NCBI GenBank assembly: GCA_031763025.1
Contig: JASSKH010000027.1
Location: 11,192,055-11,256,054 of the forward strand
DNA length: 64,000 nucleotides
Reading direction: 5' to 3'
From: Macrocystis pyrifera
Lineage: Eukaryota; Sar; Phaeophyceae; Laminariales; Laminariaceae
The number at the start of each line of letters is the position of its first letter. The stretch's first letter is position 1. The notes under the pieces are model-generated. The model made no database searches. It saw only the letters and a program-made list of their open reading frames with translations, and was not told where the DNA came from. Positions 11,836 to 22,657 of this stretch are shown one piece after another. A program made the translations under genes and the position numbers.

Positions 11836-12719
11836 CCATTTTTTTTCGAGAAGATGAGCCGATGTGCTCCCTCGTAGTTTGGGCCTGTGGTGTCCCCCCG
11901 TCAGTGATGCAGCATACAGTACTGCTGGGACGTGCCAGTTGGATGCGTTTAAATAGCCGCTACTACCGCTCTCCGCCACCTCGGCCGTCAGAGCAACGCA
12001 TGTTTGGCTGGAGTTATTTCACCACGCTCCGACAGGTATGTCCGTTGACGCCAGCGACCCCGCCGCTTCAGGTGGAGGCTTCCATCCACGCTTCGAAGGC
12101 GTTGATGGTGTCACCCTGTTCGACGTTCCACAACTGTTTGCAGTCCACTCGGTTCGCAGCGATGGCTCCTCGGCACTCACTGGACACTACTGGGTTGACA
12201 TGATGTCCCAGCCCGACCTACCCACGGTTGAGGGGCACTTCGTGGCCTCCAAGCGACAGGTTCTTCCCCTCGTTGGAGTGGCGGATCTCGAGCCGGGGGG
12301 CATCCTCGGCGTCCCCCACGCCCCACTAATGAGCGTCTCGCCGGATGTTTCGCAGCACGACAACCGAGCCCCCAACCCTCCCTTCAGACTATCTGAGGTG
12401 GTTCCGGTCCCAACACTTACGGCTTCACCCCTCGCAGCTCCAGCCTCGCCTTCGCCTGCCCTACTTGAACGTTTGAGTCAAAAACAGCGCACTTCGTTCC
12501 TGTGCGTCTGGGCACGTTTGATTGCCGTTACATTTGCTAGCGGTAGATTTTTACCTTCACTGCACGGCCTGGACCCTGGAGGCCATCGAACAACGCAGAG
12601 ATGTTCTTTGCGAATTTTCCTACGTTTTCTTGAAATCCAAGTCGAATTTTGGCTCCTGTTCCTTGATGCCTTTCGTGATTTCGGTCCCGGAAGGAAGCGC
12701 TCCTTTCACGTCTAGACCG
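11836..12719 (+). pseudogene. Element A: conserved segment between protease and RT
   Basis: The frame 12038-12715 parallels 29,639-30,361 (minus) of element B, sharing blocks such as SAASGGGFH-like, ALTGHY-VDMM and APASPSPALLERL. Its function is unknown. In other gypsy elements this position holds the protease C-terminus and the RT N-terminal extension. A second frame (12522-12794) leads into RT, so a frameshift lies near 12,520-12,715. Confidence 0.6.
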
Positions 12720-13490
12720 CACCACATCAATCCCACCATGGCCAAGGAAGTGGAGGCCACCTTGGACCAGTGCATGGTGGCCGGCCTGATCTAGCACTCG
12801 ACCTCTCCGTACTCGAGTCCGCTGGTGGTTATCTCGAAGAAGTCTGAAGGTGTTCGTATCACTGTGAACTACAAGAAACTCAACCAGATCAGCAGCCTCA
12901 GCCAGCTGTCTATTCCTCGCGTGGACCAGGACCTCGACTCCCTGGGAAAGGGACGGGTGTTTTCCCTCCTTGATTTGGTCTGCTTGTTCCACCAAATTAC
13001 CGTGCACAAGGACACCGTTTCCCTAACGGCATTTTGCACTCCCACGAGGCCTGTACAGGTGGCTCGTCATGCCCCAAGGCAGCAGTGCTTCGCCCGGCTG
13101 GTTCGTCAAGGGGATGAACGAAGTCAATAACGATTTGGCACAGATGACGGCCTACCTAGATGATGTGATCGTTTTCGACTCTGATCCGACGGCCCACGTC
13201 AAGACGATACGAGCCCTCTTCGAACGCCTGCGCAAACACAGCCTCAAGTCCTCCCCCTCGAAAGCTTGCCTGGGCGCCAAGGACGAAACTTTTCTGGATC
13301 ACTCCATTTCCCCCGCATACTTACGCCCGAACGCGGAAAACGGTTGGGCTTTGATGAAAATGCCCATGGCCAAGAACTTCAAGCAGATCCGTGCGCTGAT
13401 GGGCGGCGTGGGATATTGTCGCAAATTCCTGCCCGACCTGTCCGAGCGGATACGTCCTCTCACCGCCCTTCTCCGGAAGGGAGTCAAATA
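12720..13490 (+). pseudogene. Element A reverse transcriptase (broken)
   Basis: RT blocks are recognisable: EVEATLDQ, SPYSSPLVVI, VRITVNYKKLNQI, a MPQGSSASPGWF block and the catalytic AYLDDVIVFD (about 13,150-13,179), followed by the thumb-like RALMGGVGYCRKF. A TAG stop at 12,792-12,794 replaces CAG of element B, and a frameshift separates the block ending near 13,065 from the MPQGSS frame. A TAA at the end of KGVK replaces a TAT codon in B. Confidence 0.8.
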
Positions 13491-13965
13491 AGACTTTACG
13501 CCGGCTATAGTTATCGTACGCCGGATCCTCGTCGAACTCGCTGTCCCACCGATTTTGGTCTTCCCGGACTGGGACGTCGTAGCCGACGGCTCCCACCCCT
13601 TCCGCGTGTACTGCGACGCCTGTATCGACGTTTGCGTTGCCAGGCTCGAACAGCAACAACCGGACGGCTCGGTACGGCCCATTGCTTATACCAGCCGGGC
13701 TACTATCGATTCCGAGAGGCAATGGACCCCGTTAGACTTGAAAGCTGGCAGCGTTTTCTGGGCCATCAAACGACTTCGAGGTTGCCTATGGGGCACGAGG
13801 TTTCCCAAATGTTTGGACCACAAAGCGCTTGAGAGCATCGGCAAAGTAGGGGACCACAACGCGCGAGTCGAGCGGTGACTCGAGTTCCCCACTGCGTTCG
13901 ACTACACCCTCGAGTACCGCAAGGGCAGGGCCAACGGAAATGCTGATCTTCTATCCCGTTAGTCA
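13491..13965 (+). pseudogene. Element A RNase H (broken)
   Basis: Contains FPDWDVVADG, YCDACIDV (first acidic residue region), SVRPIAYTSRA, FWAIKRLRGCLWG, CLDHKALESIG and FDYTLEYRKGRANGNADLLSR, the gypsy RNase H end. A TGA at 13,876-13,878 replaces the Trp codon of the QRWLEF block in B. A TAG follows LLSR directly. Confidence 0.75.
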
Positions 13966-14285
13966 GAGCCCGCCACCGAACACGACTTCAGTGGGTCTAG
14001 CAGCCTTACCCCTGTCGAGGGCGGTGATAACTTCGTCACCCGAGCCTGCGGGCTTCGCATTCGCTCTTCACCGACTCCCGGTGTCGGCTTGAGTGGGCTG
14101 GTGCCCCGCTCCGAAAGCGCCATCTTGAAATTGGGTGATCTGCCTTTCACCTTCTCATATTTCCGCGATTTCCGCGCACACGGGCCGCGTATGAGGATTC
14201 ACGACCTTTCTGCTCCTTTGGGGAAATTCGTCGCTCGTGTATCTGCTTCCGTCGCCACCGTCGGGTTTTTTTCACCCCCCTCCAA

Positions 14286-15408
14286 GACTGCTCTTGGGAT
14301 GCACATATAGCAAACGTAATAAGAAAGGGTAAAGCACACGTAGGCAAGATGGATGCGATCCTAACAGACTCGCACCTTGACACTAGGATTAAGAGATGTA
14401 TCCTGATGAATGTGATAGTATCAAAGCTAGAATATGCAGGAGAAGTATGGGAAGGGAACGCGAAAACTCGTAAAACTGGAAACAGTACAAATGACAGCAG
14501 CTAAAAAAATCCCAAGATGCTCAAGTACGACTAGTAATACAGTATTAAGAGCAGAACTGGGAATGCACCCATTCAAGACAAGTAGAGACGTGAGGACGTT
14601 AAAATGGCAACATAAAGTAAGGAACATGCCAAAAAAGAGGTTGACAGCCATAGTTGATAAAGCTGTATGAGAGGAAGTTACGAAAGGCAAGCTGGAATAA
14701 GGTGGGATGGCGTAGTTGAGAAAGTACGGAAGGATATAAGGGAGAACAAAGAAGAGATGATGCCCGCCCGGAAGTTTGGGAGGTACAAGGCAAAAGTAAA
14801 AGAAAGGATGGAAATGAGAGAAAGGCTAGCGCTAAGGAACAAGGTGAAATCCGAAAAACACTCGGAGATATACGGGGGAGTGAGGAAAAGAATAGGAATG
14901 AAAACGTATTTGCGTGGGCCAATGGACTTCGCGAAAACGCTGAAACTGCGCTTTCGTGTAGATGACCTGGACCTGCCAGAAAGAAGAAAGAGGTATACCA
15001 GTAGCCGGGAAGAGGAGTAAGTTAATGCACAAATGTGCCCGTGTGGCAAAACAATAAAGACTAGAACTCACATAGTGGGAGAATTTGACATATACAAGGA
15101 GGAACGGGATGTGCTGAAAGAGGAGATGAGGGAAATAGACGAGTGTGACACGGAGGAGTTTGATACACTGAATAGCAGAGAGAAACCGATCGCTATCCTA
15201 GGAGATGGATGGTGGCCACAGGCAGCCAGATAAGATAGGGCTAAGATTAGCAAAACGTTTCTATGTAATATATGGAAACACCGTAATGAGCGCCTACATG
15301 TTGGAGGTGTCTCTATTAGGAGTAGGAACGATGCTCCGTCTCGAAAGGGATGCGTGGTCAATGGTCAAATGACTAAGGCAAGAAAAAAATGAGTACGCCC
15401 CCCCCCCC
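14286..15408 (+). mobile_element. 5'-truncated non-LTR (LINE) insertion inside element A
   Basis: Frames at about 14,290-14,440, 14,434-14,670, 14,667-15,020 and 15,033-15,233 read the C-terminal part of a LINE polyprotein: KMDAILTDSHLDTRIKRC, KLETVQMTAAKKI, LRFRVDDLDLPERRKRY, then CPCGK...HIVGE with Y-x-E-E-R. The last part resembles the Cys/His-rich tail typical of LINE RT proteins. Frameshifts and stops break it. Sequence on both sides is the same gypsy linker region, and CCCCCTCCAA occurs at the left edge and a CTCCTCCAACT near-match at the right edge, suggesting a target-site duplication. No long poly(A) tail remains (AGAAAAAAATGAG near 15,380). Confidence 0.8.
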
Positions 15409-15960
15409 CCCCCTCCTCCAACTCCGCTTTCGCTTCGATCATTCTCGTACCCTCAGGGGACAACTAAAGCCCTGAAGCCCCCGCTGCAGCGACGATTGTC
15501 GCCCAGTACGCTCCTCTCCCGACGAGCACTTTACAAGGAGAAAATTCCGCTGTCTTCACTGATCCGGCCGCGTCTGCCCCTCCCGCCTGAAAACCCGGCG
15601 CCTCTGAATGTCTTGCCGCCTTTAGGCCGCATCTCCACTTGGACGCGCCGATGAACAGCCGTTGCCGCTGGCACCGGGCCGCAAGCTGTTGAGTAAGACG
15701 TCGGGCCCGGCAAAGCCCCTAGACCATCCGTCCGGCGTGCAATGACCCCGCCGCGAGCCCCACGGCCGCAACCACCCGCATCCGTCGTTATGGCGCCGAC
15801 TCCTGCCGTCCCATTGGTCCCGACGGTACCCATCCTGTCCGATTGCGACCGCGCCGAGACCGTGGGAACTCCCCTTTCACGGTTTTCGCCACCAAATGAC
15901 GCACTGCCCGTCACCACAACTGACTTGGATGCCCTTGGCACAGCTGCCGAATTTCAGTTC
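15409..15960 (+). pseudogene. Element A linker between RNase H and integrase (single repeat unit)
   Basis: Resumes the gypsy linker interrupted by the LINE. Only one unit of the 126-bp repeat found in B and C is present (about 15,420-15,545: GCCCCCGCTGCAGCGACG, then ACGAGCACTTTACA). It is followed by a Pro/Ala-rich stretch and the DALGTAAEFQFGDSAA block that precedes integrase in all three elements. Confidence 0.6.
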
Positions 15961-16875
15961 GGTGATTCCGCTGCGTGCTATTCGCACGCCGACTGGGCTT
16001 GGGAACAACAAGTCGAGCCCACGTGCAATGCCACCATGCGCTACATAGCTCTTGGCCTGGTGGAAGCTTTGCCCGCCAATTCTTTGTCGTGTTTCCCTTC
16101 CCACCAGCGCCCTCCTTTCTCGGAGGTTCAGGAGCTGGCTAACAAAGGCTAATTGCACACCACCGACGCGGCCATCGTTCCACTTGCCGTCCCCCCGGGC
16201 ACGCAACGCTCGGTGGGTCGCTCGGCCTGTTTATTGAACGACGAGCCCATTCTCATTTATGTACCGCTGCCCAAGCGCCCCTGGGTCATGCAGGCTTGCT
16301 ATTCCACAACTTCCTGCCACCTGGGAGCCGCGCGCACCCTACGTATGCTCGAACGTTTCTATTGGTGGATCGGTACAGGCATCTGCACCCGGTGGTGGTT
16401 ACGCAACTGCTTGAAGTGCCACGCGCGGAAAATGTCGCGGCAGACGGTCGGATGACCCACCATCACGTTGTCCTTGCCGAGAGGGCCCGGCGTCGCCGTC
16501 AGCGTCGACTACTTCGACCCCCTCCCGGTGAAGCCTCGAGGGAATAGCTACATATCACTTTTCACCGATCGTTTCAACCGCCAAGCCGACATGTTCGCAG
16601 TCACATCGGCTGCGTTCACCGCTGATGTCACGGCTAACATTCTCATCAACCGGTATATTCCCCTCTGGGGGTGCCCGCGCAGCATCATCTCGGATAACGG
16701 CCTCCAGTTCTGCTCCAAGCTTTCGCACGATGTTTGTGAGCTTCTAGGGGTTCGGAAAATTGCCACCAGCTCCTACTACCCAAATGTCAACCGTGGGGTG
16801 AAACATATATACCACACGATAGTCCAGATGCTGACAATAATCGTCAACGAACTCCAAAACAACTGGGATGAATAG
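15961..16875 (+). pseudogene. Element A integrase core (broken)
   Basis: The zinc-binding region (SCHLGAARTLRMLERFYWW...CLKC) is in frame 16,153-16,455. The catalytic core is in frame 16,468-16,875: SVDYFDPLP (first Asp), ISDNGLQF (second Asp), and a degraded third site reading NRGVKHIYHT where B has GGVERVNHT, so the catalytic Glu is replaced by Lys. The frame ends with a TAG (16,873-16,875) right after NNWDE, one codon beyond the TAA stop shared by B and C. Confidence 0.8.
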
Positions 16876-18115
16876 TTCCCTCATGCCGAATTTTCGTACA
16901 ATAATTTCGCCAGCGCCGCCACGGGTCTGGCTCCCAACGAGGTCCACATGGGTCGGCTGCCAGGCCTCCCTCTCACGATTTCCAACCGTACTGGAGTCGC
17001 CGGCCGCCAGAGATTGGCGCTCGACCACCTAACCTTCTGCGACTTGGCGACGGACCGCCAGCAGCGCGCGTACGATATTGTTCACGAACACCACGCCGTC
17101 ACAGTTGCTCGCGTGAACCGCGTAACTCTGCCCTCTCCAACGCTTTGCGCCAAGTCCTCAAATTCGACGTTGGCGGCTGGGTGTAGGTGTACAATATGGC
17201 GGCCATCATCCGTCGGGGCGCGAAGCCTGACACGGACGTCAAGGCCCTCAAGAACAGACTCTCACTCAACTGGACGGGCCCCTACAAAGTCCTCGTAGTT
17301 GGCCCCTGCTCCTCAGCGGACATCCCGGGAGGATCTCTTCTAGGGCCCAAGCTCCACATATTTGGATCTTCCTTCCGATAAACAAGGCGCAGACGCTCGT
17401 CGGCGCGTATCGGTTCAACGCTGCAAGCCCTGTGCCAACCCCACGACCGTGGCGACATGCCGAAGTATTTGCCAGCGGAGTTGACGCAATACGTGCTCAT
17501 CAACTTCTCCAAGAAATCCCGCCCGTACCACGTCACCCAGGACGACGTTTCGACCCCTCTTCAACAACTCGAAGTTGAAAAGGTTACCGGACACCAATCG
17601 GTTAGAGGTCAAGGTGGCGTCATCGCGGTGATTACGAGACGCAATGGACAAGAATATCCCGACCATCCCTGTGACGGAAAATGGACGTTCGATTTTCTCG
17701 CCAGGAACGTTTGCGCTACTGGGTCGGCACCCCGAACCAGCACCGCCTTACCAACCGCCTGTACCCCCGGATGAGAATTGGCGCGATACAACGGGAGCTT
17801 TGTCAGAGTAACGGCGGGCGGTTTCTGGCATCCGGCTGTAGCTGCGCAACGCATGCCCATTGGCTTCGCCGATACTGCAATACCGTGCTTCCCAACGGGG
17901 CTCACTCTTGTTACAAGGGCGACGACGGCCTGTGGTGGCTCAGGAAAATCAGCGCGACGTCACCAACGGATAAGAGATATATTTAGTTCGATTTTTGGAA
18001 GACGCAGGACCGATCAAGCTACCTCTTTCTCCGGCGCGCTAAACAACTTCGACGAGCGCTGTACGAGGTTCTTGGTATCTGCAAACACACCTGAATAGCG
18101 CGTTTGCACGGGGGG
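16876..18115 (+). pseudogene. Element A integrase C-terminus: GPY/F, chromodomain and terminal module (broken)
   Basis: Continues the homology to B and C after the stop: APNEVHMGRLPGLPLT, LNWTGPYKVLVVGP (GPY/F motif, frame 17,187-17,381), HVTQDDVSTPLQQL and VEKVTGHQSVRGQGG (start of chromodomain, frame 17,457-17,774). The terminal module has GDDGLWWLRKISAT. Several frameshifts and stops interrupt it. Confidence 0.7.
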
Positions 18116-18839
18116 TCCAGCGTAACGTAGATGAATCTCGAGGCGCCGCCGTGGATGGCTACTTTTCGCTTCTCGGCTGCACTCGATATATTTTTCTTGC
18201 CGTTTTCCTGGACTTTGGGGAGTGACCTTCTACTTTTTTATACGTTTTGCGAGTTTTTAGGTCTGGGTTTTTCTGTTCGATACGTTCCTGGTTTGTTTGT
18301 TTTTGGGCTGGGTTCGGGATGGTTTTCGCGTATTTTGTCCTGCCTACCCCCCCGCTTGGTGTCGGTGCTGGTCTGGGTAGTCGGGCCCCTCATTTGTGGC
18401 ACAGGACACGTTTCCGGAGTTTTGGGCTGGGTTTATGTGGTTTTGGACGTATTCCGTGGTATGTTTCTTGTGGTCCTACCGATCCCCCCCCGCTCGGGCG
18501 CTGGAGGCGATCTGGATGAAATTGACAACACCTACTAGGGAACAGGACCGCCTCGTTTATTGTGTTGACATTTTGCTTTTCCGTGACACTTTCTCGCCCA
18601 ACCCACGTTGCGGGGGACATGGCGATGGCCCCGTTGACCATTTATTCCTGCCCCTTGAGGGTAGGCCTTCCTTTGGTTGTCTTTTTTTACGTACCTTGCC
18701 GGCTTCGCTACCTTGCCGTTCACAGGTGTAGGGTTGGGTTTTGAGGAGCCGCATCTTCGACTCATGCTCTAGCTTGTCGAATCGGGGTTTCCACGAATTT
18801 CGCATAATTCTGCGTATACGGCTCATCAGAGTGGGCTAG
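18116..18839 (+). other. Element A 3' non-coding region
   Basis: Sequence between the end of pol and the 3' LTR, colinear with 44,104-44,707 (C) and the reverse of 24,176-24,780 (B). It opens with GATGAATCTCGAGGCG and closes with GGCTCATCAGAGTGGGCTAG; the purine-rich AGAGTGGG just before the LTR may be the polypurine tract. Overlapping frames of 90-135 residues (18,131-18,731) have no known domain and are poorly conserved between copies. Confidence 0.6.
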
Positions 18840-19095
18840 TGTTATGATACTGCTTTGAACCAGGCTAAAAACCCGGTAAGTACCTGGGTTCAGGTATCGG
18901 GATCGTATTTGTAGTACTTGGGAGGTGTATCTTAGGTGGAAAACCAGGGGTTTTCCCAGCGAGGCACGAGCCCTTGCTCTCAGCCTCCCCGTGCACGAAA
19001 GGAATAAAGCTGATCTTCTATATCTGGGTAAACAACACACATGCGTACCAACATGTACCTGCTCAATAGGCAAACCTGTCCAGGAAGCACCTTGT
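18840..19095 (+). repeat. Element A 3' LTR (3' end diverged)
   Basis: Begins TGTTATGATACTGCTTTG and shares the body of the B and C LTRs, including a GGAATAAAGCTG block (poly(A) signal-like AATAAA). After CCTGTCC the sequence no longer matches the GATCTTAACA terminus of the other LTRs, so the right boundary near 19,095 is approximate. Confidence 0.75.
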
Positions 19096-20998
19096 TGAGG
19101 TTGATGGCGGCGTTTTGACGAAAGCACTTGACTGTGTGGAGGGGCAAAAGATGGCATCTCGATCAGTCCAAAAAAACGAAGCATGGTGACCCTCTGCAGG
19201 TCTGACTGGAATCCATGGCACTTATACCCTCACCAAAGCAACACAATTCAGATTATAGAGGCTGCACGCACACTACTTAGTTGTTCAGACGCAAAAAAAT
19301 AAAGGCTTTGTGAGTTCTCATTTAAAAAAAAACGCCGCTCGTGGCATCTTCTTTCTTCTTTATCATATGTATACGTATATTTGTCAAATTTTCGTACTTT
19401 TGTCAACTTTTCTCTTCGCACGAGCACTTTTAGGCAAAGCACTAAGCACACGGACACGGGAAACCCTGCCGGACACATTGGTCTAGGTCTCGGCGCTATC
19501 CGTGCACTCTGAAGCGCGTGGCGGGCGCTCAAAGTTTTTTTTCCGGCGGGAGTGGATAAGACGATTTCCCTGGTTTCAGTGAGAGGCCTTACTTTGTACG
19601 TACGTATCGGTACATACATTACATGCTGTCTGTTTTCTCCCCTATAGGCTCTCACGAGCTGTGAGCACACAGCTCAGACATATACCAGGTACACAACAGA
19701 CAATATGCACAGATCCCAACGTTCCAACGCTGCCGCCCCCTGGCCCACCCGCCGTGCGTGTGCGACACACCCATAGGCGCAGTGTTGCTGTGGTTGGTTG
19801 CGTTAGTCGGAGCCTGCAGTCCGCATTCCACCGTCTGCCATATACTTTTCGATCCGTATATACCCAGGATGACGTATATATCCCTGGTACATTATTTTTT
19901 TTTTGTGTTGTACGGAGCACGGACCACCGCCTAGAGAACAATAGCCACAGCAGTGCACAAAGCGTGCTTACCTCCAGCTTCCTACAACACCAAAACCTGC
20001 TGCCCTGCTGCCCAGCAGCAGCAGCAGTGGGCACACCTTGCGCGTATGGATGATCGTACTGCGGCTATCACAGTTGGTTTATTCGATCGATCACTTGACC
20101 ACGCCACGAACACACCAACCAGTATCACACACCTCTCTCCCTGCTTCATAGTCTTCTGCTTATTGCTGTGTGTGATCCAACATTGATTGCCACTGCTCCA
20201 GCTGTGCTCAGCACAGTGCGCCAACAGCGGCAGCAGGCAGGGTACTATGCGCATGTGGAAGATCCGCGCTGTAAGCTCAGCACTACTGTAGTTCGTTGTT
20301 GTTGTCATCGGCATTGCCCGATGCACGTACCTTCCGCAGTGTGTGACCCATTATCCCCGCATCGATATATTCGTCGTCTCGAGTACAACAAAAAAAAACC
20401 AAATCGTTCGTACTGCTGTACAACAAATTATTCGTTCAGCAGCGTTCGTGCAAAACATACTTACAGCAGTAGTTCTCATTGCTGTGTGTCCTACATTGCT
20501 GACCGATGGATCCTAGAGCCCAGCTGAAAGGGGGTCAGTACACGTACGTTCCTCGCGTGGCATTCTCCAGCAAGGAACGTACCTGTACAAGCTACTCTAC
20601 TGCAGTAGGAGATCGTGCAAAGTGTTTTACATTGCGTAAAAAACACGACGTCCCAGTTGTACGAGCACTGTTCTAGCGTAGACGTTTATACTGCGTGCGA
20701 TAAAATTTTCGTTTCCGAGGTTCGACTCGCACCATCCACGCCTTTTTTTAAATTCACTTTTTTTTTTTTTTTTTTTATCATCACTTTTACTTTCCAGCCT
20801 AACTCGTAGGAGGTTTGACCCTCAGCGATCTTCTGGACAAGCCGTGGTCACAGGTGTCGTCCTTTCTCCCCCCCCGGTACGTGCCTTATTTTTTGTCGCG
20901 CATAGGGTTGAGCATTCCCACCACTGCTCGTCGATTTTCATCGAATGTAGCTAATAATTCACGCTCTCGCGCTTTCTGCTATTCAATTTTTTGATGCA
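19096..20998. other. No gene; hairpins and low-complexity tracts
   Basis: No coding signal. Hairpins: GAGCTGTG-AGCA-CACAGCTC at 19,656-19,675 (8-bp stem), and GTACGTTCCT/AGGAACGTAC at 20,544-20,582 (10-bp stem). CAGCAG-type triplets occur at 20,014-20,028 and a T run near 20,758-20,777. Confidence 0.4.
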
Positions 20999-21095
20999 AG
21001 AAAAAGTCCGTACGAGCATGCACTCGGTGAGACTTGAACCCACGAAATTGATCTTGATAGGCACGCGGACCACCTACCAAGCCACCGGGGACGCC
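20999..21095 (-). ncRNA. tRNA-derived element (SINE-like head or tRNA pseudogene)
   Basis: On the minus strand, TGGCTTGGTAGG (21,073-21,084) matches an A box and GGGTTCAAGTCTC (21,029-21,041) is an excellent B box / T loop. A T arm GTGGG/CTCAC can form. A TTTTT run at about 21,001-21,005, downstream on this strand, would serve as a Pol III terminator. The acceptor and anticodon stems pair poorly, so this looks like a tRNA relic or SINE head rather than a working tRNA. Confidence 0.45.
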
Positions 21096-21444
21096 GGCAT
21101 GGAGGCGTTGTTGACTTTTTTTGTACCGGGACTACAACGGTACTATTAATAATAATACATTCGTCCACACCTTGCTTTTCAGAGCGTATAGTATGATATA
21201 CTGTAATATAAGTTGTGTGTGTGTTTATTTCCCACTTCTGACTTTTTTGTGCCAGTACTTTCATCCACCTTGCTTTTCTGAACGTATAATATGATAAACA
21301 AGTTACTTGTGTGTTTTTTACACACAAGGTAAAGAGTTTGGGCGCGCTTACGTGTGGCGTGCGTTCACACCTCAACATTTCACAGTACTCCGATACTTGG
21401 GAGTATACCAAAGTATGTTCGAGAAAATACTGCTATTATTATCG

Positions 21445-21546
21445 TACGGGGGACCATAGTTAACAGGACCTACGTAAACACAAAAACTCTATATTTACCT
21501 ATTTTTGCTAACAATATTTGGTCCTATTTACTATGGACCCCCGTAA
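21445..21546. mobile_element. ~104-bp MITE, copy 1
   Basis: Ends are inverted repeats of about 25 bp: ACGGGGGACCATAGTTAACA on the left and TTTACTATGGACCCCCGTAA on the right. The AT-rich centre (CTATATTTACCTATTTTTGC) is nearly identical to copies at 55,121, 54,992 and 62,465. The left edge is slightly degraded. Confidence 0.85.
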
Positions 21547-21559
21547 TAGGTACTTCGTA

Positions 21560-22110
21560 CACTCGCAGTACTTCGGGGGTTTTGTACTCGAGATACTGCG
21601 AGTACTCGCAGTATTTTGAGGTTCTGTCGATACTACTTCGTATACTTTCGGGCTCGCACTAATGCGGGATTCGCTACTGCTGCTGGCGTGGATACTCCCT
21701 GTTGCGCTCCAAGTGTCTCGGGGTTCTGTACCGCGGGTACTACAAGTATTCTAGTCTATCTAGCAGTATTTCGGCCGTTGGTAGTGTTCGTACTGCTGCT
21801 TCTGCGAGACTCAGTACTCGCAGTAATGAAATACCCTCAATATGCCCAGTATACTTCGAGCATGATGTATGCTTCAACCGTCTGTGCACCGCACCGACAA
21901 TTCTCAGGCCCAGCGTTCGGCACAGAACACACCCAGATAGTCCAAAACGAGTGGGAGTTGGAGCAAACCCCATTCTTTCGCTGGAGACAACTTGAGTAAT
22001 TAAATCAGTCTGACAGTATTTCGAGATACGCATTTGCGAGGAACATATATAAGATGCATGTACTGCGAATACTCTTAGTATCTCGGGGTTCTGTACTGCG
22101 CAAATTGCCT
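21560..22110. repeat. Palindromic TACTCGCAGTA / TCGGGGTTCTGTACT repeat cluster
   Basis: A perfect 22-bp palindrome (ATACTGCGAGT and its complement) lies at 21,593-21,614. Variants of a TCGGGGTTCTGTACT block follow CAGTA-like motifs at about 21,581, 21,719 and 22,081, and one lies beyond the recombinase at about 23,679. The cluster flanks the tyrosine-recombinase relic on both sides and may belong to that element's termini. Confidence 0.5.
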
Positions 22111-22186
22111 TTACTGTAGTATTCTGGCTCTCTGCCGTGGATCATTTAGTGTAAGTATTGGATTGAATGAGGCCTCCTGCGCCGGG
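22111..22186. repeat. 76-bp direct repeat, copy 1
   Basis: TACTGTAGTATTCTGGCTCT... through GAGGCCTCCTGCGCCGG. A second, almost identical copy lies at 22,478-22,553, about 367 bp away. The pair sits next to the 3' end of the recombinase gene. Confidence 0.85.
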
Positions 22187-22477
22187 CAGGAGGTCCCGTC
22201 CGGTATTTCCCCCCGCGCCGAGTAAAGTGGCGAATCACAAACTCTGCGCGGAGTTAGTACCTGTAAATGATCTGGGTATACAAGCCCAAGAATACTAGCC
22301 CTACTGCCGAGTGGGTGGGATGGTCTCAAGAAATGGCGCGACCAACTCTACTCCCGAGGTTTCGGGAGCGAAAGGAAGAAGTGACCTCGCTTCGATACAA
22401 ATTCCGAGACATTTCGATATAATCAATGGTTCCATTATTTGTGCCAAATTTGAATCCATAGATTGGATCTCCATTTT

Positions 22478-22553
22478 ACTGTAGTATTCTGGCTCTCTGC
22501 CGTGGATCATTCAATGTAAGTATTGGATTGGATGAGGCCTCCTGCGCCGGCCT
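22478..22553. repeat. 76-bp direct repeat, copy 2
   Basis: Near-identical partner of 22,111-22,186, differing at a few bases (CATTCAATG versus CATTTAGTG). It ends about 105 bp from the stop codon of the recombinase relic. Split direct repeats are typical of some DIRS/PAT-type elements, but the complete repeat set was not found here. Confidence 0.85.
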
Positions 22554-22657
22554 GTGGTCCCGCCCATTCTTCGTTACGCCTCCTTTCAGATTCCCTTTGT
22601 TATGTTGACCGCTGGTCCGGGGCAGAACTGTCTCACCCAAACTTTTATCCCCTGACC

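Larger units (their letters stand above)
9190..19095 (+). mobile_element. Ty3/gypsy chromovirus element A (decayed, 5' LTR not found)
   Basis: Plus-strand element colinear with element B: gag, half a NADAR domain, protease, RT, RNase H, integrase, chromodomain region, about 700 bp of 3' non-coding sequence and a 3' LTR starting TGTTATGATACTGC at 18,840. Homology to B's gag starts near 9190-9240; no TGTTATGATACTG 5' LTR was found upstream, so the left end is truncated or too diverged. A LINE interrupts it at about 14,286-15,408. Many stops and frameshifts make every ORF non-functional. Confidence 0.85.

Noticed and set aside
18131-18731. Frames in the 3' region of element A considered as an extra env-like ORF
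   Set aside because: Hydrophobic-looking, but the frame is not kept in the colinear regions of B and C and there is no signal peptide plus ectodomain pattern.
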